A DNA stretch of 45,442 nt, taken from the NCBI GenBank assembly GCA_964610115.1, contig CAZSUW010000008.1, positions 1-45,442 of the forward strand, in the 5' to 3' direction. Made by a program: the position numbers and the translations under genes. This DNA is from Litorimonas sp964610115 (lineage in GTDB: Bacteria > Pseudomonadota > Alphaproteobacteria > Caulobacterales > Maricaulaceae). Shown here piece by piece: positions 8,762 through 16,381 of this stretch (position 1 is its first letter; every line of letters starts with the position of its first letter). The notes beneath the pieces are model-generated. The model was not told the DNA's origin, made no database searches, and saw nothing but the letters and a program-made list of their open reading frames with translations.

Positions 8762-10162
8762 ATGTCACAGCCTATCCGCACACGTTTCGCCCCTTCTCCG
8801 ACAGGGTTCTTGCACATTGGCGGCGCGCGGACGGCGCTCTTCAATCGCTACTTTGCCGATCATGTTGACGGAGAGATGTATTTACGGATCGAAGATACAG
8901 ACCGCGCGCGCTCAACCCCTGAAGCAACACAGGCCATTTTGGATGGCTTGAACTGGCTCGGCGTTCATCACAATGGCGACATTGTTTATCAGAGCCAAAA
9001 CGCGGAGGAACATGTCGCGGCGGCGCGACAGCTCTTGGAGACTGGCAAGGCATATTTCTGTGATCTGGAGGGAGAGGCCCTAGACGCAGAGCGATCCAAA
9101 CAACGCGAGACGGGCAATGCTTTTCGCTCACCCAATCGGGACAAAGCCCTGAAAGCGGGCTCTGTGCGCTTCCGGGTCCCGGTAGGCCAAACGTCAATCA
9201 ATGATCATGTCCAAGGCGAAATTACGTGGGACAATGAAAGCTTTGACGACCTTGTTTTGCTCCGGGCGGACGGCACACCGACTTACATGCTGGCCGTGGT
9301 CGTTGATGACCATAATATGGGGATTACTCATGTTGTTCGTGGCGATGACCATTTGATCAATGCAGGGCGACAGACACAGCTCTACCAAGCGCTCGGCTGG
9401 GACGTGCCGGAATGGGCGCATGTACCGCTGATCCACGGGCCGGACGGAAAGAAACTATCTAAGCGGCACGGCGCGCTCGGCGTTGAAGCCTATCGCGATA
9501 TGGGCTACCTGCCCTCTGGCCTGCGAAATTATCTCGTAAAGCTTGGCTGGGCGCATGGTGATGAAGAGATTTTCTTATCAGATACATCTATCGCTGATGT
9601 GTTCAGCTTGAGCGGCATCAATAGCTCTCCCGCGCGGCTCGATTTCGATAAAATGGGCTTTATCAATCAGCAGCATCTTTTGGGCATGGAGGCCGACGAG
9701 CTTATGGATGTGGCGACACCATTCCTTGAGGCCGCAGCAGAGCGTCCGATGGGATCAACAGAGCGCGCCCGTATCCGGCACGCTTTACCCAGTTTGAGCG
9801 AGCGCGCTAAGACTTTGGTCGATTTGGCAGATGCTGCCCGCTATCTCTATGCCAAACGGCCTTTAGAGATCACAGGAAAAACTGCCAAATCCTTGCGTCG
9901 TGACGGAACAAAAGCCTTGGTCAGTGCTTTGACAAAAGAACTACAATCTATAGAAGGCGCGTCGTGGACTGCAGAGGTTCTGCACACCCTTTTGACAGAC
10001 TTCGTCGCAAATCAAGAGATTGGTTTTGGCAAGATTGGCGCGCCTGTAAGAGCCGCTTTGACAGCCGGAACGCCCTCACCGGATTTGCACTTAGTCATGG
10101 CCTATCTTGGCCGCGAAGAGGTGTTGGGCCGGATAGAAGATGCAATGCCGATCATGGGGTAG
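8762..10162 (+). CDS. gltX: Glutamyl-tRNA synthetase
   Basis: Class I aminoacyl-tRNA synthetase of 466 residues, charging tRNA-Glu (and in many alphaproteobacteria tRNA-Gln, later amidated by GatCAB). The HIGH signature is HIGG at 18-21 in PSPTGFLHIGGARTALFN. The KMSKS equivalent is KKLSKRHGA (about 230). IEDTDRARSTPEA and VVRGDDHLINAGRQ are further active-site motifs, and the C-terminal third is the helical anticodon-binding domain. AGGAG precedes ATG 8762. Whether it discriminates tRNA-Glu from tRNA-Gln cannot be judged here. gltA follows after 28 bases on the same strand. Confidence 0.97.
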   Translation: MSQPIRTRFAPSPTGFLHIGGARTALFNRYFADHVDGEMYLRIEDTDRARSTPEATQAILDGLNWLGVHHNGDIVYQSQNAEEHVAAARQLLETGKAYFCDLEGEALDAERSKQRETGNAFRSPNRDKALKAGSVRFRVPVGQTSINDHVQGEITWDNESFDDLVLLRADGTPTYMLAVVVDDHNMGITHVVRGDDHLINAGRQTQLYQALGWDVPEWAHVPLIHGPDGKKLSKRHGALGVEAYRDMGYLPSGLRNYLVKLGWAHGDEEIFLSDTSIADVFSLSGINSSPARLDFDKMGFINQQHLLGMEADELMDVATPFLEAAAERPMGSTERARIRHALPSLSERAKTLVDLADAARYLYAKRPLEITGKTAKSLRRDGTKALVSALTKELQSIEGASWTAEVLHTLLTDFVANQEIGFGKIGAPVRAALTAGTPSPDLHLVMAYLGREEVLGRIEDAMPIMG

Positions 10163-10190
10163 TCCTGAACGGTTAGAATTGAAGAGAGCT

Positions 10191-11495
10191 ATGGAAAACA
10201 AAGTCAAAGAAATCGGAAAAGCGACGGTAGAGATCAACGGTGAGTCGACCGAATTTCCTATCCTGACAGGTAGCATGGGTCAGCCAGCTTTCGATGTGCG
10301 GACTTTGTCGAAGCAAACGGGCCACTTTACATTTGACCCGGGCTATACCTCGACCTGTTCAACCGAGAGCCAAATCACCTTCATTGATGGTGGTAAAGGG
10401 CAGCTTCTCTATCGCGGCTACCCGATTGAGCAGCTCGCCGAACACTCAACTTTCCTCGAAGTGGCTTACCTTCTCATCCATGGCGAACTGCCGAATGAAA
10501 AGGAATATACGACATTTGAAAGCACGATCACCAACCACACCATGTTGCATGATCAGGTGGAAAGTTTCTTCCAGGGTTTCCGCCGCGATGCCCATCCGAT
10601 GGCGATGCTAACAGGCACAGTTGGGGCTTTGTCAGGTTTTTATCATGACGATGCCCATACGACAGAGGATGAAGCGCGAAACCTCGCTATCCACCGCATT
10701 ATTGCGAAGATCCCGACCCTCGCCGCGCGCTGCTATAAGTACCGTATCGGCCAGCCACACGTCTATCCTCAGAACGATCTGTCCTATGCTGGTAACTTCC
10801 TGCGCATGTGTTTTGCCGTTCCGGCGGAGCCTTACGAACTTAATCCTGTGATCGAAGCCGCTATGGACAAGATCTTTATCCTTCATGCTGACCATGAGCA
10901 AAATGCTTCGACGTCCACAGTACGCCTCGCAGGCTCATCTGGCGCCAACCCCTATGCGTGTATTGCCGCAGGTACGGCCTGTCTTTGGGGCCCAAGTCAT
11001 GGCGGGGCGAATGAAGCGGCGCTCAACATGCTCAAAGAAATCGGTACAGTAGACCGGATTCCGGAATACATCGCCCGCGCAAAAGACAAATCAGATCCCT
11101 TCCGTCTTATGGGCTTTGGGCACCGTGTTTATAAAGCGACTGACCCACGCGCCAAGGTCATGCGGAAAACCACCCACGAAGTTTTGGGCGAGCTGAGCAT
11201 CACCAACCCGGTTCTTGAGGTCGCGATGGAGCTCGAAAAAATTGCGACGAATGAAGATTACTTCGTCAAGCGTGGTCTTTATCCAAATGTTGATTTCTAC
11301 TCCGGTATTGTTCTCTCAGCCCTCGGCTTCCCAACGGATATGTTTACCGTCCTGTTTGCCCTGGCCCGTACGACGGGCTGGATCAGCCAATGGAATGAAA
11401 TGCTAGAAGACCCGAGCCAACGCATTGGTCGTCCGCGTCAGCTATACACAGGGCCGACAGAACGTGATTATGTGGCTGTCGGCGATCGCGCTTAA
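10191..11495 (+). CDS. gltA: Citrate synthase (hexameric, type II)
   Basis: Condenses oxaloacetate with acetyl-CoA to citrate at the entry of the TCA cycle. The open frame reaches back to 10140, but ATG 10191 follows a GAAGAGAG ribosome site and gives 434 residues, matching the family. The N-terminal beta domain typical of the NADH-sensitive Gram-negative type is present, then ITFIDGGKGQLLYRGYPIEQLAE, the active-site histidine region ADHEQNASTSTVRLAGSSG, GPSHGGANEA, GFGHRVYK and the catalytic aspartate in NVDFYSGI. It ends one base before the convergent lpxB stop; its terminator seems to be located within lpxB. Confidence 0.97.
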   Translation: MENKVKEIGKATVEINGESTEFPILTGSMGQPAFDVRTLSKQTGHFTFDPGYTSTCSTESQITFIDGGKGQLLYRGYPIEQLAEHSTFLEVAYLLIHGELPNEKEYTTFESTITNHTMLHDQVESFFQGFRRDAHPMAMLTGTVGALSGFYHDDAHTTEDEARNLAIHRIIAKIPTLAARCYKYRIGQPHVYPQNDLSYAGNFLRMCFAVPAEPYELNPVIEAAMDKIFILHADHEQNASTSTVRLAGSSGANPYACIAAGTACLWGPSHGGANEAALNMLKEIGTVDRIPEYIARAKDKSDPFRLMGFGHRVYKATDPRAKVMRKTTHEVLGELSITNPVLEVAMELEKIATNEDYFVKRGLYPNVDFYSGIVLSALGFPTDMFTVLFALARTTGWISQWNEMLEDPSQRIGRPRQLYTGPTERDYVAVGDRA

Positions 11496-11496
11496 G

Positions 11497-12633
11497 CTAC
11501 GCGTTCAATAGCTCTAATATTTTGGCGGCTGCCGCATCAGACGCTGATGTTGCGGCCGCCATCATTTTTGACTGCTCAATGAGTTGCGTGGCGGCCTCTG
11601 ACCGACGACGTTCATCCCGGATGATTGCCAGAAGGGCTTGGGCAGGCCTATCGCTTTCAACATCGCCTTGCATGAATTCCGGCATCAGTGTTTTCCCGGC
11701 GGCGATATTGACCAGAGAGATGTGATCCGGCTTGAATAGATGGCGGGCCATTAGGAAGGTCAGCGGTTGGAGTTTGTAAAGCACGGTTGTGGGGACACCG
11801 GCCGCGGCAAGTTGGGACGTGATGGTGCCAGAACACGCCACTGCCCCTCGCAGGGCCGGAAACATATCGATCATTTCATCCGAACCGATTGCCACGCCGT
11901 CGACGTCCTTGATTAACGCTTCAACGGCCTCTCTAACGGGCTCTGCGATTGAAAAGACGAGCCGTGCATTTGGTATGCTTGACTTAACGGTCTGTGCATT
12001 GCGCAATATATCGGCCCCAATTCGGTCAATCTCTGACGGGCGACTTCCAAAGAAAACGCCGATCAGAGGCGCCGAACCAAGTTGGTGCCGCGCGCGGAAG
12101 GCTTTGGCGTCCCCTGCCCTGTAGTCACGGTCAAACACCGCGTTTCCAACGTAGGATAAAGGGAGGCCTGCCGCCTCGAAGTAAGGGCCGTCCATGGGCT
12201 GAGTGGACAGAAGATGGTCAACGTAACGGGCAAGAACATTCGCTCGGCCCGAACGCATTGCCCAAACCTGCGGCGCAACATATTTGATGATGATCCCTCT
12301 ATAGCCTTTTGATTTCAAACGTTTTGCGACACGGACCATAAACCCCCAGCTATCAATCAGAACGATAGAGCGCGGATTTCGATCGAGAATGTGGTCGCTA
12401 ACGTCCCGTACCTTCTTCAGCACGTGACGATAGGCCTTTAAGCCTTCGATGAAACCAAGAATGGCGAGCCCGTCCATAGAAACGTCAGAGGGAAGACCTG
12501 CAGCTCGCATGGTCTCTCCGCCGAGACCTTCAACCGCGATATCGGGTTGCAGCCGTTTCAAGCTTTTAAACAAGGCGGCCCCCAAGGCATCTCCCGACGG
12601 CTCGGCAGCGACTATAATAGCGTCAGGGCGCAT
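11497..12633 (-). CDS. lpxB: Lipid-A-disaccharide synthase
   Basis: GT19 glycosyltransferase that joins UDP-2,3-diacylglucosamine and lipid X into the lipid A disaccharide at the cytosolic face of the inner membrane. I chose ATG 12633 (MRPDAIIVAAEPSGD), since the family begins just before AEPSGD; this gives 378 residues. Motifs: GDALGAAL, GGETMRAAG, IKYVAPQVWAMRSGRA and the donor-binding CSGTITSQLAAAGVPTTVLYK. It overlaps the 3' end of lpxI by 11 bases, so the substrate-making and substrate-using enzymes are coupled. The 3' end doubles as a gltA terminator. It is the last gene of the lpxD-fabZ-lpxA-lpxI-lpxB set. Confidence 0.96.
   Translation of the reverse strand: MRPDAIIVAAEPSGDALGAALFKSLKRLQPDIAVEGLGGETMRAAGLPSDVSMDGLAILGFIEGLKAYRHVLKKVRDVSDHILDRNPRSIVLIDSWGFMVRVAKRLKSKGYRGIIIKYVAPQVWAMRSGRANVLARYVDHLLSTQPMDGPYFEAAGLPLSYVGNAVFDRDYRAGDAKAFRARHQLGSAPLIGVFFGSRPSEIDRIGADILRNAQTVKSSIPNARLVFSIAEPVREAVEALIKDVDGVAIGSDEMIDMFPALRGAVACSGTITSQLAAAGVPTTVLYKLQPLTFLMARHLFKPDHISLVNIAAGKTLMPEFMQGDVESDRPAQALLAIIRDERRRSEAATQLIEQSKMMAAATSASDAAAAKILELLNA
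11524..11569 (+). terminator. Intrinsic terminator for gltA, embedded in lpxB coding sequence
   Basis: Bases 11524-11540 and 11544-11560 form a 17-bp stem (one mismatch, two G-U type pairs) around the loop ACG, followed on the plus strand by ATCATTTTT. It starts 29 bases after the gltA stop. The same bases encode an Ala-rich stretch near the LpxB C-terminus. The opposite strand has no T tract after the stem, so it should act only on gltA transcripts. Confidence 0.7.
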
Positions 12634-13507
12634 GCTGTGTTCGGGACGGGGATTTTGCCGCCGGTAGGCCAACAACAAAAAGGTTGTTGCGATCTGCCAA
12701 TTCCCTCACAGTTTCAGCGTCGATCACAAACGCCTGGCCCGCTTCACCGATTATGCCCGCTAAGCCTGCTGCGGCGGCGAGTTCAACTGTCGCCGGCCCG
12801 ATTGTTGGCAGGTCAACGCGTAAATCTTGCCCCGGTTTTGGTCGCTTTGCGAGAACCCCGACCCGGGTCGAAGATGATCCGCGCAAAGCGCTAGGCAATT
12901 CGGCAACACGGCGCAGCATAGCATCTGTTCCCTCTTGCGCTTCAACAGCCAACACGACACCATCAGCCACAACCGCCCCCTGCCCGATGTCCAGCGACCC
13001 AAGCCGTTCCACGACTTGCATCGCCTGCAAGGCATCATCGCGATGAGCGTGGTGAATGGATACGGCGCCCAGCGGGCCTTCCTTCATCAAGAGCGGCTCG
13101 CAAAGAGATTGGGCCGAGACGATCTGAAACCCTCTCTGCTCGAATATACCCATAACATGACGAAGTAAGGCATCGTCACCCTGCTTCGCTGCACGCAAAG
13201 TCCCCGGCAGGTAGCGCATTGCCGCAAGATCAGGTTTGAAAGAGCTAAAGTCCGGGCGTGACACGGTTCCTGCCATACAGACATGGGTCACACCGGATTT
13301 TTCTAGCGCCTTGATCATCTTTCCGAATTTGCTCAGCGGAAAAGCCTTGGCCCCAACAAAGCGACCCGGCTCGCTATCTGGTACTATCGCGATGACGCTC
13401 AGATCGTCATCCGTTTCACGAACCGCCTGCGCCACATGAACGGGAAGATTGCCGCCCCCCGCGATTATGCCGATATGACGAGGTGTTGAATGATCCGTCT
13501 TGGTCAT
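12623..13507 (-). CDS. lpxI: UDP-2,3-diacylglucosamine pyrophosphatase LpxI
   Basis: Hydrolyses UDP-2,3-diacylglucosamine to lipid X and UMP; alphaproteobacteria use LpxI (formerly DUF1009) instead of the metal-dependent LpxH. The 294-residue protein starts near HIGIIAGGGNLPVHVAQ and contains KFGKMIKALEKSGVTHVCMAGTV, GDDALLRHV, the conserved SLDIGQGAVVADGVVLAVEAQEGTDAML stretch (about 185-215), and a C-terminal segment ending near EAGQAFVID. The gene sits between lpxA (four-base overlap) and lpxB (11-base overlap), where the pathway predicts it. LpxH-type metal ligands are absent, as expected. Confidence 0.95.
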   Translation of the reverse strand: MTKTDHSTPRHIGIIAGGGNLPVHVAQAVRETDDDLSVIAIVPDSEPGRFVGAKAFPLSKFGKMIKALEKSGVTHVCMAGTVSRPDFSSFKPDLAAMRYLPGTLRAAKQGDDALLRHVMGIFEQRGFQIVSAQSLCEPLLMKEGPLGAVSIHHAHRDDALQAMQVVERLGSLDIGQGAVVADGVVLAVEAQEGTDAMLRRVAELPSALRGSSSTRVGVLAKRPKPGQDLRVDLPTIGPATVELAAAAGLAGIIGEAGQAFVIDAETVRELADRNNLFVVGLPAAKSPSRTQHAP

Positions 13508-14307
13508 CGACGCGGGTCCGGCAGGCAGAGATTTCGGCCATGACTCTCCGCATCCATGAAATTGATAATTTCCATCACCAGGTCTTCATCCGCATAGAGC
13601 GACCGCGCATCAGACAAGCGCTCTGCCAACGTCCCTTCTGGGGCGAAGAGCTGCCGGTAAGCCGCCCTCAGTCTGTGGATTTTATCTTTCGAAAAGCCAC
13701 GGCGACGCAGACCAATCACATTCAAACCGTTTAAGTGGGCGGTATTTCCCATAACAAGACCATATGGAATGACATCATTGGTCACCAAGGCCATGCCGGC
13801 AATAAAGGCATAGGGTCCAATACGTGTATGTTGGTGGACCGCACAAACACCCCCTAATGACGCATAGTCACCTATCGTAACGTTCCCCCCGACCTGCGCA
13901 TAATTGGACAGGGTCACATTAGACCCCACTTGGCATTCATGCGCAATGTGCGCGCCGACCATAAGGTAACAATCATCGCCTATGCGCGTTACAGGTTTGC
14001 CTACATCCGTCCCGGGATGCACATTTGACATTTCCCGAAACGTACAGCGATCCCCCACCTTAATGCCGACTTCGCCTTCGCCCTTATGTTTGAAGTCTTG
14101 CGGGGGATGTCCCATGGACACTTGCGGATAGAGTGTGCACTCAGCCCCCAATGTCGTATTGCCGGCGAGCGTCACGTGACTAACCAGACGTGTGTTATCG
14201 CCAAGTTTTACATGGGGACCCACCGTACAATAGGGCCCGATATATACACCGTCGCCAAGTTGAGCGTTCGGATCGACAATGGCGCTCTTCTCAATGATTG
14301 TGGGCAT
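13504..14307 (-). CDS. lpxA: UDP-N-acetylglucosamine acyltransferase
   Basis: First enzyme of lipid A synthesis: it transfers a 3-hydroxyacyl chain from ACP to UDP-GlcNAc. The 267-residue protein is a left-handed beta helix with hexapeptide repeats through about residue 190 and a C-terminal helical part. Catalytic His123 lies in GAHIAHEC (equivalent to E. coli His125). MGHPPQDFKHKGE and HPGTDVGKPVTRIG are family motifs. The ATG overlaps the fabZ stop (TAATG) and the 3' end overlaps lpxI by four bases, showing tight coupling. Confidence 0.97.
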   Translation of the reverse strand: MPTIIEKSAIVDPNAQLGDGVYIGPYCTVGPHVKLGDNTRLVSHVTLAGNTTLGAECTLYPQVSMGHPPQDFKHKGEGEVGIKVGDRCTFREMSNVHPGTDVGKPVTRIGDDCYLMVGAHIAHECQVGSNVTLSNYAQVGGNVTIGDYASLGGVCAVHQHTRIGPYAFIAGMALVTNDVIPYGLVMGNTAHLNGLNVIGLRRRGFSKDKIHRLRAAYRQLFAPEGTLAERLSDARSLYADEDLVMEIINFMDAESHGRNLCLPDPRR

Positions 14308-14753
14308 TACTCAAAACCCATTTGAGCTGCGCTAAACTGGACCTTGGCCGCCACGGCACCATCTACAGAGGCGCTTCCGCTGAACCGGTAAAAGCCTCGA
14401 CGTTCAGAATCGAGCGTAGCAAATAGATCGACAGTTTCTCCAGGAAGCACGGGTCGCCGGAAACGGGCTTTCTCGATGCCTGAAAACGCCATGAACTTTC
14501 CCGGCTCCATCATCTGCTCAATACAGCCTATCAGGGCCCCCGCCTGCGCGATCATTTCGACCAGGATGACGCCGGGCAGGATAGGACGTTCAGGAAAATG
14601 TCCATGAAATAAGGTCCAAGCCGGATCCACATAGACGTGAGCCTCTATCGACAATCCGTCAAAGGCCGTAACCCGGTCTACCATTAAGGCGGGTGGCGCA
14701 TGGGGGAGCAAGGCTGCGACGCCGTCACGTTCAATGGGCAAAGTGAGAGTCAT
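14307..14753 (-). CDS. fabZ: 3-hydroxyacyl-[ACP] dehydratase FabZ
   Basis: Hot-dog-fold dehydratase of 148 residues that converts 3-hydroxyacyl-ACP to trans-2-enoyl-ACP. The catalytic histidine is His52 in FHGHFPERPILPGV and the glutamate is Glu66 in VILVEMIAQAGA. LLPHAPPALMVDRV is the usual substrate-tunnel N-terminus (often PHR-P-F-L-V-D in other species). The acceptor pool it uses is shared with LpxA and LpxD, which explains its place between them. It overlaps lpxD by four bases and lpxA by one. Confidence 0.93.
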   Translation of the reverse strand: MTLTLPIERDGVAALLPHAPPALMVDRVTAFDGLSIEAHVYVDPAWTLFHGHFPERPILPGVILVEMIAQAGALIGCIEQMMEPGKFMAFSGIEKARFRRPVLPGETVDLFATLDSERRGFYRFSGSASVDGAVAAKVQFSAAQMGFE

Positions 14754-15685
14754 TTCTTAATCGCCCGACGTGTGTGCGCAACCATTCGCATATGCTCACG
14801 GATGGGAACAGCTGGAATACCCGACCATGTTTCACCCGCAGGGATATTGTGCATCACGCCCGCAAAGGCCGCGAGGCGCGCTTTATCACCAACTATTACA
14901 TGGTCTGCGAGGCCGACACTTCCGCCCATCAGTACATCGTCACCAATAATGCAGGATCCGGATAATCCGACACAGCCCGCCAAAAAGCACCGTTTGCCGA
15001 TGTGACAATTATGGGCAATTTGCACGAGATTATCGATCTTCGTGTCCTCGCCGATGATTGTATCGCCGAGCTGCCCGCGATCAATGCAGCAATTAGAGCC
15101 AATGCTGGCGCGATCTTTCACAATGACACGCCCGACATGCGGGACTGACAACACGTCACCCCCCGGCCCAGAAACAACCCCGAAACCTGTCCCACCAATT
15201 ACGGTACACGCCCCAATGTTGCAGCCTTCTCCGATAAAGGCTTTTTCGATAACGGCATTGGCTCCAATAAGCGTATTGGCTCCAATCACAACACCTTCGC
15301 CAATAACTGCCGATTTATGAACCTTTGCCGTTGGATGTATCTCTGCAGCCTGCTCGGTCTGCTCATGAACTAACATCGCTGTCGTTTTGGCCAAATGATA
15401 TTTGGGAGTTGGCGTGACGATGGGAACGCAGTGACTCTCAGAAACAACAGAGGCATATTTTTCAGTTGTAAAACAGGCCGTTGGTTTCGCAGTCTTAAAG
15501 TCTTCGACGCCATCCCGCCCTAACAGAAATGTGACGTCCCCCGCTTGAGATTGGGCAAGTGACGCCGGCCGTTTCACAATAATATCAGAGAAGCTGCCCT
15601 CTGGAGCTAGAAGGCCTAACTGCGCGCATAAATCAGCCAGGCTTAAGCCCTTTTCGCGTAAGGTATAAAACCGAGGGTCGATCAT
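14750..15685 (-). CDS. lpxD: UDP-3-O-acylglucosamine N-acyltransferase
   Basis: Adds the N-linked 3-hydroxyacyl chain in the third step of lipid A synthesis. The 311-residue protein (somewhat shorter than the usual 340 or so) has an N-terminal uridine-binding domain (about 1-110), a left-handed beta helix of hexapeptide repeats (about 115-270) and a C-terminal helix. Catalytic His225 lies in NLVQIAHNCHIG, followed by AGCVGLSGSCIIG. It is separated from skp by 119 bases that include a terminator, so lpxD probably has its own promoter, although I see no convincing -35/-10 pair there. Confidence 0.96.
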   Translation of the reverse strand: MIDPRFYTLREKGLSLADLCAQLGLLAPEGSFSDIIVKRPASLAQSQAGDVTFLLGRDGVEDFKTAKPTACFTTEKYASVVSESHCVPIVTPTPKYHLAKTTAMLVHEQTEQAAEIHPTAKVHKSAVIGEGVVIGANTLIGANAVIEKAFIGEGCNIGACTVIGGTGFGVVSGPGGDVLSVPHVGRVIVKDRASIGSNCCIDRGQLGDTIIGEDTKIDNLVQIAHNCHIGKRCFLAGCVGLSGSCIIGDDVLMGGSVGLADHVIVGDKARLAAFAGVMHNIPAGETWSGIPAVPIREHMRMVAHTRRAIKK

Positions 15686-15752
15686 AGGTCGGCTTTAGGT
15701 CCGGCACTTTATCCTCGCAAGGCAAGAACCGTTTCGAGACATTGCAATTTCG

Positions 15753-15781
15753 TAAAAGAAAACCCCGACCAAAGGCCGGGG
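15753..15781 (-). terminator. Intrinsic terminator after skp
   Basis: Reading the minus strand, CCCCGGCC-TTT-GGTCGGGG forms an 8-bp stem (15781-15774 with 15770-15763, one G-T pair) followed by TTTTCTTTTAC. It lies 23 bases after the skp stop and before lpxD. It should end, or partly attenuate, transcription of the bamA-skp part of the operon. Confidence 0.85.
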
Positions 15782-15804
15782 CTCTGTTTCAATCCATCTC
15801 GTTT

Positions 15805-16380
15805 CTAGTTAGTCCGTGGGATACGTTCGCGGGTCACGGGAACTGTCGTCATCTGAGAATTCAGACGGGAAAGAACGGTCGCTGTGATGTCAGCAGGCTC
15901 GCCGTAGATAACAAGCTGCTTTTCAAGTACTACATCGGCGTTACGTTCACGGGCGATTTGATCGATGATAGTCTTCATTTTCGCCGTGACCAGCTGACGC
16001 GCTTTGGCTTCGGTGATTTGTAGCTCACGCTGGGCAATGGCCATATCTTGTTGAAGCTTCACCGTATCTTTCTGGAAGGTCTCGATCTGAGACTTCAGGC
16101 CGGCATCCTGCAGGATTTGCTGTGTTGTCTTCCCCGCGGTCTGCGCTTGCAGAGACTGCCCGCGTGACTCTAGCGGAGATGCCTGTGCTTTGAGCTGATT
16201 CTCCGTTGTCGTCGCCATTGATGCGACTTGGCGGGCAATATGCTGTCCGACTGAGCTGTCATTATAGACCTTGGCCGTATCAACGACAAGAATGGTGCTT
16301 TGCGCAAAGGCTGAAGCGCTAGCGATGAACGCGAGCGCGCTACCAAGCACCGCGCGGCGAAGAAGTTTGGGGGAGAACAT
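15805..16380 (-). CDS. skp: OmpH/Skp-family periplasmic chaperone
   Basis: Periplasmic holdase that keeps unfolded outer-membrane proteins soluble on the way to the BAM complex. ATG 16380 gives 191 residues with a signal peptide MFSPKLLRRAVLGSALAFI and likely cleavage after AFA (before QST). Residues about 30-50 hold the start of the OmpH core (VVDTAKVYNDSSVGQHIARQ), then a long charged and Gln/Lys-rich helical region (about 60-150) typical of the Skp tentacles. It lies one base after bamA, the classic arrangement. Sequence similarity in this family is low, so the call relies on the N-terminal core motif, helical character and position. Confidence 0.9.
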   Translation of the reverse strand: MFSPKLLRRAVLGSALAFIASASAFAQSTILVVDTAKVYNDSSVGQHIARQVASMATTTENQLKAQASPLESRGQSLQAQTAGKTTQQILQDAGLKSQIETFQKDTVKLQQDMAIAQRELQITEAKARQLVTAKMKTIIDQIARERNADVVLEKQLVIYGEPADITATVLSRLNSQMTTVPVTRERIPRTN

Positions 16381-16381
16381 T

